NCBI GenBank assembly: GCA_018398575.1 | Contig: JAGTXZ010000003.1 | Coordinates: forward strand, 744,001 to 808,000 | Source: Ampelomyces quisqualis | Taxonomy: Eukaryota; Ascomycota; Dothideomycetes; Pleosporales; Phaeosphaeriaceae | Length of the DNA stretch: 64,000 bases | Reading direction: 5' to 3' | Part shown: piece after piece, positions 31,701-43,700 of the stretch | Layout of the letters: each line of letters starts with the position of its first letter | Position numbering within the stretch: the stretch's first letter is position 1 | Notes under the pieces: generated by a model | Database searches by the model: none | Told to the model about the DNA's origin: nothing | The model's input: the letters and a program-made list of their open reading frames with translations, nothing else | Translations under genes and position numbers: made by a program

Positions 31701-34700
31701 CTCCAAATACAACATCATCGCTACCCGTGTAGGCTGCCAGAAGGATAGCCCACGCTGCCCGTATCACGTTAGATGAAGTGACGTCGTTTGTTCGTCGAGA
31801 GGCGAGTTTCATGGTATGTTGCATCGTCTGCCCTGTAGGTGTAACTTCTGCCGCTACATGCATCTGTTGTGGGTATTGGTAGGTCGTAGCTCCAGCCAGG
31901 TTGCGCTTCCAGAAAATTTTGGATGCACCCGTATCAACATCTGCTAAGAATTTGATGAACTTCTTATACGAAGAATGTGGAAGATCTGAGTGTCCAGTTT
32001 GGTAGATCTGCTGAACTCGTTGCAGCATCAAAGCGATACTCCAGCCATCGTAGAGTGAGTGATGAATCGTCCAAACGAGATACTTTTTGTTAGCAGCAGT
32101 ACGAACAATGCTGTAGCTTGTGAGTGGAGCGCCAAAGTGTTCGGGTATGCGCTTTGCGTGTTCCTCAACATCATCGAGTGACATATTTTCGACCCAGTAA
32201 ATAGGAGCATCGGCTAGGACAACTTGCATGAACGATCCGGATGTAAGCTGAACAATGCGCGTGCGAAGGATTTCGACCTCTTGTACGGCCTGCTCCCAGG
32301 CGTTCTTGAGCTTATTGACATCGACTGACTCTGCAAGCTCCAGCACGTGCTGAGCGACGTATGCACCGGTTTGCTTGATCGATAGCGTGTAGAGCGCTTC
32401 TTGCAGTGCGCTGACAGGAAGCACATCCTGCACATGGGCTTTCTGCACGCGACATTGCTGAGAGACTTCTTCGATGACGTGGGCCGGCGAGGTTGCGGAT
32501 TGAAGCAATTCGAAAGGTTGAACAGGCTTCTCAGGGGCTCTGGGCTGATCGCCTGGCCCACACTTGGCAGCAAGATCAGACAATTTCGGCTGGGTGAAGA
32601 TGTCTATGACGGAGAGATCCATGTGTTCTGATTGGGCAGCCGCAACGAGCCGCATTGCCATAATCGAATTGCCGCCAAGTCGTATGAAGCTATCGTCGAT
32701 GCCCACAGCTGAAGGCGGCAAGTTAAGCACAGTGCTTACAATCTTGTGCAACTTCTTTTCTGCCGCGCTGGCGGGTTGTTTCTTGTTCATTGTACTCGTG
32801 AGCCGGTAAGGTGTCATGGCCTCCCTGCTGAGATTCTGCACCAGGTTGCGAAGACGGTTGCGGTCAAGCTTGCCGGCGGATGTCCAGGGCATCTTCCTGA
32901 TCGGTACGAAAATTGCTGGGATCATATATGATGGCAGCGAGCCACCCAGACCATTCTCTGTGGACTTGCACATATCGCGCAAGTCGTCGCTCATGGGCAA
33001 GAGCAGCTCATCAGCAGCCTGTAGGTCAGTCGATACCGGCTGAACAGCATTTGTAGACTCTTCAGAGTCGCCGTATACTAGAGCGAAGAACACAGCCAAT
33101 GCTTTGGTGGAGCGGTTGGAAGGCGCTACCAGTTCTACAGCCGACTGAACGTGTTCCGGGAAGTTCTTGGCGACGTGGAATTCAATCTCACCCAGTTCGA
33201 TTCGTTGGCCGTTAAGTTTGATTTGTGTGTCTTTGCGGCCGATATAGCTCACAGAACCGTCGGAGTTGTAGCGAACAAGGTCACCTGACTTGTACATGCG
33301 CGACGCAGTAAATCCGGCATGGTAGGAAGCGATTGTTGCCACCCAGGCAGGATTCTCGATAAACGCTTTCGCTGTCTTGACTTCATCGTTGAGGTAACCC
33401 CTCGCGACTGTCGCACCCTCCACTACAAGCTCGCCAACGCTGCCAACTGGCATGAGCTTATCATGGTTTCGTGGGTGTACGACCCACAATCGACACCCGG
33501 ATCCAGTTCCAATAGTTCCAGGCTCGGTCTCTAGGAGCTTGTGGTCCAGCGTAGATTTGTAACACGTAGCTGCAACGACTGCACACTCAGTAGGACCGTA
33601 GGCTGCATATTGTTAGCGTTTTTAAAGTATATCTGCCTATCTGCTTACCATTGATGAAACAAGTACTTGTGCCCCACTTCTTGATGATCGGACCTGGCAA
33701 GGCTTCTCCACCAGCCACAAGTGTCTTCAGACATGGCACTCGATCCGGTTCGATCGTGCCAAGCACAGACGGGGTCAGAAGTGACCAGGTGGCTTTGAGT
33801 CTGCGGATAGCGCCGGCTGGATTGTTCATGCGCTCCTCTTCGCTAGGTACACAAACAGTAGCTCCAACAGTGAGTGCAGACAGAATCTCAATACAGCTGG
33901 CGTCGAAGGTGTAGCTGGCAAATTGGAAGGTTCGCGAAGTTGCATTGATGTTCATGCGACGCGTGAACGCAGCCGCACTGGTGCAGAATGCTTCATGGGG
34001 AATGATCGTTCCCTTGGGTTTACCGGTCGTACCCGAAGTGAACAAGCAGTAGGCAGCGTTTTCTGGGGTAGCACTAGGCTTTGGAATCGCAGTCGAAGGT
34101 AGGCGTAGCTTCCTGAAAGCTTGTGCATCGACGATTACAGGAGTTGCAGCAACTTCAGTCGCTCGAGCGTGATGCATGCGGGAGCAAAGTACGACTTTGG
34201 CGCCCACATCGCAAACGAGTTCTTGGAGTCGTGTCTCTGGGTTCTTGGGATCGAGCGGGACGTAGGCGCCGCCAGCTTTCATGATGGCAATCATACTGAT
34301 AATGGCCCACGAGGACTTTTCGAAGAGAATAGGGACGAATGTTTCAGTGGTAACTCCGATACTCTGCAGATGGAACGCAAGCTGGTCGGTTATCTTATCG
34401 AACTCTTGATACGTAAAAGCTCCATCGTGGCCATCGATGGCTTTTGTGGTACGCGGTCGAGTTGAAGCTTGTTCATGAACCACCTCATGTATGCAACGTG
34501 AGATTGGAGGATGAGGATTAGCGTTCCACTGAAGTATTTGCCGCATGCTATTGGCAGTGTAGGCGTCAATCTTGCCGACTGTGAGTTGTTTGACGTCGCT
34601 GGAGATGATTTCGTTTAGGATTTTCTCAAACGTATCCGCCATGTTCTGGGCCTGTGATGAGCAGACCCTGTCTATCCAGTACCCGAAGTCAACGGATATC

Positions 34701-37700
34701 TCTTCCTCCGAGACGTCAGCGTTAATCGTGATCGCATATTCGCCCGGATCTTCGGCTTCCATATTCTCGTAAACAAGTGCAGTTTTTTCTTGGTCCCGCG
34801 ATAGCGAACGCCTTTGAAATGTGAAGGCCGAGTTGAACAAGGCTGGTAGTTGAAGTTCGTTTTGTACATCGGCCAGTGAGCACGCTTGGTGAGCCAAGGC
34901 GTTGACGGAATCTGTCTGGAGAGACTCGAGAAGTTGAGCAATAGTCGTTTCGTCTGAGAAAGTGAGACGGGCAATGAGCATGTTGACAAATACGCCAACG
35001 GCTTCTTCAATGTTCTTGACCGGCACGTCTCTTCCTGACGCCACGACGCCGAAGGACACATCTGACGCACCAACAAAGTAGTGCAAAACGAGTGCCCATG
35101 TCAGCTGGAGAACATTCGATAATGTCACACCGTTCTTCTTGCAGAAATTCTGCGCGACGGCAGTGTCTGAGATATTGACCTCGACCGAGGAGTGCTCGTG
35201 TGCACTTGATTTACCATCGTTGAGGTTGGGGAAGAAGCATGGTTCGACACCAGAGAGATAGGTCTTCCAGTATGCAACATCAGCATCCTGCGATGAGGAT
35301 AGAATGTGAGCAACGAAATCGCGATACAGGGGACCTGCGTCCGCACGTGTAAGCTTCCTCTCGTAAGCCCTGGATAGGTCGCTGAGAATGTTTGTGATAG
35401 ACGTGCCATCGTTAATGGCATGACTCAGCTCCAGCTTCACCCATACCCTGCTTGACTTAGTCTTGCAGATCGTCATACTGTGGGGTGGAAGCGCCTCGCG
35501 ACAATCGATACCGGGCTGCTCGCGCAAATTCTTCGCAACATCCGAGTCATCACAGTCCGTAACGAATTTAGTCCTTCCAGTTTTGGCCTTTAGGACGACC
35601 TGGTTCTTGGAACCATCCCTAGCCAGGCTATCGATGAAGACTGTGCGCAGAGCAGGGTGGCGATGCACTACAACCTGCCAGGCCTCGGCAACTCGTCTCG
35701 GGTCCACTGATTGAGCTGCATCGGCGCACTGTACTTCAAGGATGGCGTGGTACATGTAGAGCTCAGGATGTTTCATCTGGGTCAACAGTAGACCCTGTTG
35801 CATGGGTGAAGCCGGATAGATGTCTTCGATGTCCGCAAGGCAGGTGCCAATGGGAAGCGCGGAGGATAGTCGGGACATGCCGTCGTATGTAAGAGGCAAA
35901 AGCTTGAAATCACTCAGACTGCGTTCTGGCCGTACTTGCAGAAGCTGATTGACAGCATCAACCAGGGTCTGACGGCATTCTTGTATCCATGCCAGAATCT
36001 CGTTCTGGCGTTTCATGTGGCGATTAAACCCAAAGGACATCTTAATAGCACCTTGCGATATCGCAGCAGTAATGTCAAAAAGCGCAAGGCGAGGAACCTC
36101 ATCGCCAACTTCTTTGCTATCCACGCCTTCGAGGGGATGGAATAGCGCATCCTGTCGCTCAAGGTGTTGCAGCCGACCGTGGTAATTGAAGATTACTTCA
36201 GCAGGCCAGTGGCTGGCGAAGCGAGTTTGACCAGCTTCAGTAAGTTGTCGGTAGGCAAAGTACGGACGTCCTTTGCCGGGCGTTCTCTCTCTGACATCCT
36301 TGACCCAGCGAATAGTGCTGACGATATCTGTGGAGTCTTCGGAGGAGACAGGAAGATGGATGGGGGAGAGTGTAGAAAACCAACCGACTGTGCGGGTCAG
36401 GTCTTGCTTTGCACCGAATGTCTCTCGACCGTGACCTTCGTTGTGAATCGTCACAGTAGATCTGTCAGGGAAGGTTTTGCGGAATGACTCGAGGAGGGCC
36501 GCTACCAGGATATCGAGGATCTCAGTTCCCAAAGCGTCCTGAGCCCCAAGGAGAAGCATGGTGTCCCTAGTGCTCAGGGCCATGTCATGTTCGACAACAT
36601 CGGCATTAATATTGCGCTGGCCTTCCATACCCCAATAGTCAGAATTGGCGGGCGTGACAGCAGCGACCGGGAACACCTTGCTGGCAGAATCTTGGTTGGC
36701 TTGCGCTACTTGTTGCTGTAGCCATGCATGGTACGACAGACTCTGTGGTGGTGGGCTGGCACCATTGAGAAGACCCTGAAAGTCCTCAAGGATGATGCCC
36801 CATGAGACTACATCGATGACCAAGTGATGCGCAACCATAGCAATAGCCTGCGAGAACGTGTCATCGAGATCAAAGACATCAACAGCGAACACTGGCCCAG
36901 TGATGATGTTCAGTGTAGACTGGCTATCATTGATGATGGGTTGCAGCGTGCTGTCCTTTGAATCTGCGACGCGATGTTGTCGTAATCTGACAGAGTTGTC
37001 GACGTTCTTCTCTATTTTCTGCTGCCACTTATTCGCTTCATTGCGCGCGAAACGTGCTCGTAGCATAGGGTGAATTTTCACCAGTGCTGACAACGCCGTC
37101 TTGATGTCGTCAATCTCAAATGTCCTAGCTACGCGAAAGAGCTCGGCTTGGTTGAAATGATTGTACGCATCGCCCACCGTGCTAAAGAAGACGCGTTGTA
37201 TGGGCGAGAGGTCGAAAGGTAGATTATATTCTTGCGCCACGGCAGTGACTGAATTGTCGCTTTTTGAAGTAGCAACAGCCGCAGCAAGTGCTGTGATCGA
37301 TTTTGCGCGAATGAGCTCTTGCACGGTGATAGCAAGACCTTGTGATCGACACTGCGACGAGACCTGCATGGCAGCAATGGAATCGCCTCCGAGATGAAGG
37401 AATGATTGGTTTAGCCGAATATCTTTAACGGGAAGGTTCAAAACCTTTGCGAAAATACCTTGAAGCTTGCGTTCGGTTACATTGGCATCGTCCTTCGCTT
37501 CCTCGAGTCCGAGTGTCGAAACTGTGCGGTACATGTCGGTGTCCATCTGCTCAAGCCATTGCACTACACGTCGACGGTCCATCTTTCCGCCTGGAGTCAA
37601 GGGGAAGCGAGTGATCGCAACCCAAAGTGAAGGAATCATGTACGCTGGTAGGCGTTCGCATAGATGATCACGGACTGTAGCGATGTTCAGCGAAGCCAGT

Positions 37701-40700
37701 CCTTGCGGTAGAAGTTGCAACAATTGTGTGAAGGCACCAGAGAGCGGAGCGTCCTTAATTGACACCATGCCAACAAGTCTTTTGGCACAAGGACCACTCA
37801 CAGGCACAGCGGCAAGAGCATTTTGAACAGCACCATCTTCCATGAGATGGTGTTCGACCTCGGAGAGCTCGAGCCTCTGACCACGGACCTTTGTTTGCGA
37901 ATCCTTGCGCCCGAGGTATAGCATCGTGCCATCTTCATTGTACTTAACGAGATCTCCAGTCTTGTACAGCCTGGTTTCAGAGGACTCCAACTTCCCTGCA
38001 CCCCATTTCACATTACGTACGAATGCTTGCGCTGTCTTTTCTGCGTCGTTCAAGTACCCAGCGCCGACAGCAGCGCCTTCCAACAAAAGTTCGCCGACAG
38101 CCGCGACTGGAGCCAGAACATGGTGATTGTCCCTAGAGACAATCCAGCCGCGAGATGTGACGGCTTTACCAAGATTGTTGGGTTTCGTGCGCAGAGTCAT
38201 AACGTTGGACGTAGAGATTGCGCTACATTCCGTCGGCCCATAGCCGTTGCCCAGGGTGACGCAATCAGCCCAAGTCAGCAAATCTTGCTGCGACATGGCT
38301 TCTCCTACGAGTACCAGCGTTTTGAGCTTGGGGACTTGCGATGGCTGCATCATGCGAACCACTGAGGGTGTCAAAGTTGCCCAGTTCACATCGAACTTGT
38401 TGATGACGCCAACGAGATCGTCGGTTCTGGAGGCTTGGTCGGGTACACATACCGTGCCACCGCACATTAGCGTACTGAATATCTCAATCAGGCACGCATC
38501 GAAGATGTACGAGGCAAATTGTAGCACACGCGATGATGCTGAGATGTTCCATATCGGCGCGAACGCACTCGAGCTGGAAACCCAGCATGAGTGCTTGATG
38601 ACGGCACCTTTTGGCTTGCCAGTGGAACCAGATGTATAGAATACATAAGCAACCGAGTCACTTTGGACATGAGGCAGTGCATTTACGCTTCCATGATGCT
38701 TTTCCGTCGAGCTTCGATCAATCGCAAGCGTGTTGCAGCCCATGGACTGACATAGTTGCTCGTACTTCGTGGCGCACAGTATTAATTCTGCCTTGACGTC
38801 GCTTACAATCTCTTGAAGTCGCAGAATGGGTGCTTCGAAGTCGAGAGGCACAAATGCGGCGCCAGCTTTGAGCACTGCAAGAATGGCAACAATGGCCCAG
38901 CCAGACTTATCGAAGCAAAGTGGCACAAAAGACTCAGACTTGACTCCTAACGAGATCAATCGTGAAGCTAGTGCATTAGCCCGTTCGTCAAGCTCACGGT
39001 ATGACATGGCGCCGGTGTCCCATGCTTCGATAGCGACAGCAGTGGGCCGCAATACGGTAGCATCTTCTGAGATGACATTGTGAATGCAACGGTCAATCCT
39101 AGGAACAGGTGCGCAATTCCAATTTGTAATGGTCTCCATATCTGTCTTGTTGACCAAGTCAATCTCGCTTAGTAGCCGATCGAGGTATTGGGAGGAGTTG
39201 AAGCAGTGGATGAAGAAGTCAAACTGCTGAAGCAATCGCTCGATGTACCATGTCTCAGTGATCTGGCTATCGTAAAGAACCTCAACACTGATGTTGTCTT
39301 TCTCGACTGTGCAGTTGAAAACAAGCGCGTAGCTAAAGAAGTTAGTGCCAAGCGTTCCGGTACTCTGCATACTCCACAAATCGCTCTCGACATCCTGAAG
39401 ATTGTCGCCAGCTACAATTCCGAGGAAGCTCTGGAAGTCGCAGGCCACTTTTGTCTCGGAACTCAGTTTGCGGATATGCTGGAGACCAGCAAACTGATGC
39501 GGTAAAGTGGCGGAAGCCTGTCGTTGTGTTTCTCTGAGATATTCTCGAATAGTCAAGTCGCGATTGAGTTGCAGCCGTACGGGTGCCGTGGTGAGCGTAG
39601 GTCCGACGATACTCTCAATGTCAGGTACCGGCGCCTCTCGTCCACTATTTGTCTCTCCCCACAACACATCATTGGAGCCAGAGTACGTGGCAAGCAGTAA
39701 ACCCCAAGCTGCACGAATGAGTGATGGTATTGTCACCTCCATGTCTGAACGTCGCTTCATCTTCACAGAACGTACAAGCTGGCTTGTCGCCTGTACTTTG
39801 TAGTCCGGGGTTGGCAATTGGGGGAATTGAGGAGCCGTAATATTTTCCAGATGGGTGATCCAGAAATGGTCGGAGTCTTCCGCCTTGAGGTTGGACAGGT
39901 ACTTCACAAAGCGCGAGAATGGTATCGAGGCTGGCAGCTCTGAACTTAGATCTCGGTAGCAAGACTCGACCTGGTTGAATAGGGTAGACCAACTCCAACC
40001 ATCATAGACGGCATGATGAGCGGTCCATATGAAGAACGGAGAATCAGTCCCCTCCCCAACGGTGGTAAAGCTGATAAGTGGACCACCTGGTGTGGCGGGA
40101 AGCCGTCGATGAGCTACACTGATGTCCTCCAGATGTGCCAAGGTCTGCCATTGAGGCTCCTCTTTCACAACAACTTGAAGGAAGCCAAACTCATCGTTGT
40201 GTATTACTCGTGTACGCAAAATGGCCTCATGTGCGATAACTTTATTCCAAGCCGCTTTGAAGCGCGGGATGTCAATCGCTGATGGTAGGCGATATGTCGG
40301 CTGGGCGACATACGAACCTGGATCACGAGTCGATAGAGAGATGAGCCCTTCCTGCAATCTAGAGCATGGATAGATATCCTCGATTGCATCTGGGAAAACA
40401 CCGCATTCGGTCGCTGCGAAGCTGATAATGCGTTGCCTGTCGCTCTTCTCAATGAGTTCGAACGGAACAGCAGTGAGATCGGCTTGGGTAGTGAGCTCCT
40501 CCGATGACATGACCGCAGCAGTAGTTGCCATTTCTACAAGCTTCGGTTGCGCGAAGACATTGGCGACATTCAGAATGACGCCTTGCTTTCTACTGGCGGT
40601 TACCAAGCGCATGGCACTGATCGAGTCACCTCCAAGACGGAAGAACGAGTCCTCGGCGCCCACGGTATCGGCGCTCAGCTTCAGTACTTCTGCCCATAAC

Positions 40701-43700
40701 TTGGCCAACGTGATTTCGATGTGCCCAGATGGTGCTCGACCGCTGTTACCAGCAAGCCGGAAGGGTGCCATCCGTGTCTCAGGTACATCGGCCGCAAGAT
40801 GTCGCAACACTTTACGGTCCAGTTTTCCAGATGTTGTCATGGGCATTCCAGTCACCGGCATGAACATAGCGGGAACATAGTAGGCGGGCAATACTTCTCC
40901 GAGGGCGACCTCGACCTTCTTTGCAATCGCTCGCACTGAATCGGTCATCTCTCCAATGCCGGGAGCCACCGAGGAGTCAACGTCAATGCAGATAAAAGCA
41001 ACGAGCGCTTTGTTCTCAGGAAAATTAACCAACTCAACTGCTGATTTAGTACCCTCTGGAAGGTTCTGCTTGAGATGGTGTTCGATCTCGCCAAGCTCAA
41101 TACGCTGGCCATTGAGCTGGATTGCATTAATAGCTGTATCGTATAACGTCCTGCGGGAACTTACCTTGACTTGGCTGTCCTTTCTTCCCATGTATATCAT
41201 CTCGCCCTCAGAAGTGTACTGGACCAGATCGCCAGTGCAATAGAACCTCCGTCCCGTTGGTCCTGTAGTTTGAGACCATTCAGGGTCCATAATGAAAGCC
41301 AAGGCCGTTTTCTCTGGGTCGTTGAGGTAGCCTCGACTAAGAATAGGTCCTTCAATGCAAAGTTCGCCTTTGCCACCGATTACCATCAGCCGATGGCGAT
41401 TGTCGGGGTCAACAACCCAAGAGACGCTCCCGATAGCTCTTCCAATGTTGGTGGCCTCGCCGCCGTTTGTAAAGTCCCTCCAGGCCGAGTTGATCGATGC
41501 TTCACTGGGTCCATATTGCCCATAAACACGGACGTGAGGTCGCCAAATCTCGATCAATGCTTTGGTCAATGGCTCGGCACCAAGGGCCATGGCCTTGATT
41601 GACAGAACATCAGCAGGTTTCAGCAGCGCAGCAACAGTAGGCGTCAGATCCATGAAGTTGGCATTTAGTTCAGCAATGGCACCAGGCAGATCGTTTACAC
41701 GCTGATCTTCCGACGGTACACATACACATGCTCCTCTCTGAAGCGAGGTAAACATTTCTTCAAGGGAATTGTCGAATGTATAACTTGCGAATTGGAGCAC
41801 TCGAGAGCCGGGACCGATTCCAAGCTTTGATCCATGAGCTTCGGCACTGGTGACCATTGCGGCATGCTCCAGCACAACACCTTTGGGGCGTCCGGTGCTA
41901 CCACTCGTGAAGATGACGAAACATGGGTTGTTGGGCTGCACGGTGGTGCACGCGGCGCCTTCTTGCGCTGGCAAATTGTCCAGAAGCATGCGATCTAGAA
42001 CGATGATGTTTTGAGCAAGACCTTCCAATTTCTCGGCTCGGGACGCTGTCGTCAACACGACTTTTGCAGCACAGTCCTCGAGACGCGTTTGTAGAGCCGG
42101 CCTTGGATGCTTGGCGTCTAGCGGAACTGCTGCACCTCCAGCTTTCAGGACTGAGAGCATCGCTACGATTGCAAAGGTGCTCTTGTCGAAACATGTAGGG
42201 ACGAAAACTTCGGGTCCAACTCCCAGAGTTACGAGGTGATGCGCGAGACGGTCGGTGATTTCGGCAAGCTGGGCATAGTTGTATTCGTCATCAAATCCAC
42301 AAATTGCTGGCGCTTCGGGTTGCAATGTTACCCAAGAGCCAAACTTACTGTGGACGCACTCATTCATGGTGGGAGGCATGACATTCCATCCCAAAATCTG
42401 CTGCCAGTTTTGACCGCTAAGATGATCAAGGTCAGACATTCGGCGCTTCGAGTTGTAAACGATGTTCTCTAGAGCCTTTCGGAACGTTGTCGCGACGTTG
42501 GTCGCCTGGCCAGCTGACATAAAATCACTCCAGTAGTCAAGGTCAACGGCTGCAGTTGTGTCGCCAATCTCAATATTCACACTGACTGGGTATTCAGTTG
42601 GGTCGTATATTGGAGCGACTTCGATCAGCTCCACTAATGTGGATTCGACAGGGGTGTCTGGAGGTAGGCGTCGGTAAGATAGGGCGGTGTTGAAGAGGCT
42701 GGCGCCAGAGAGGTCGAGGACGTGCTGTACATCGGCTAGTGCGATATGGCGATGAGGCAATGCCTCCATGTAATCCCTTTGTACATCTTGAATTACGTCC
42801 AACAAGCAACGGGAGCTTTCGCTCAAATCCACTCGACATACGAGTGTGTTGATCATCGGGCCCACCATGACCTCCACGCCGTGTATCTCGTCTGCGTCGC
42901 GAGCAGACGTCAGATAACCGAATGTAACATCTTTGCTGCCCACATACAAGCTCAGCGTGAGTGCCCATGCCGTATGGAAAATATTTGAAAGTGTGATTCC
43001 GTTTGAGTTGCAGAAGTTTTGCAGGTGCGGCATGCTAAAGCTGTCCATGTCCATGCGAATTGATACCAGTCGCTTTTCTATCGTTGTGCCGTCATTGAGA
43101 GCCGGGAAAGAGCAGACCTCGCTACCATCTAGGTAGGATTTCCAAAACTCTAGACTGGCTTCTTGAGGCTGTTGTTTGAGCCAAGCGATGTAATCACTAT
43201 ATGGAGCGCCGTCACCTCGAAGCTGTCCCTCGCATGCCAGGCGCAGTTCATACGCGAGTAGACTCATGGAATGGCCATCCATGATGGCGTGGCTAATGTC
43301 GAGAGAGCAGAAAGCTCGACCGTCGGATGTGGTGCATATGGTGAACCTATGATTCTGACATTTGCCGTTACTGTAACTAATCGAGCGTTGATCCTTGATG
43401 GCATTGACTGCTTCTGATACAGTCTCGCATTGCAGGTACACGATATTTGCGTCTACCGACTTGAGTACGACTTGGCTGTACAAACCCTCAGTCCCAAAAT
43501 TATCCAGGAAGACGGTTCTTAGCGCTGGATGCCGCTGTACTATTTGCCGCCAAGCTTTCGCGATCGCCACGGGCTCAAGCCGGCCATTGCGCGATTTGAG
43601 CTCATGCAATGTGGCTGCGGCGTAGAAACCAGCGTTTTTGTTCCGAGAGAGTAGGAGACCCTCCTGCATGTTTGAGCATGGATAGGCGTCTTGGATTTCT

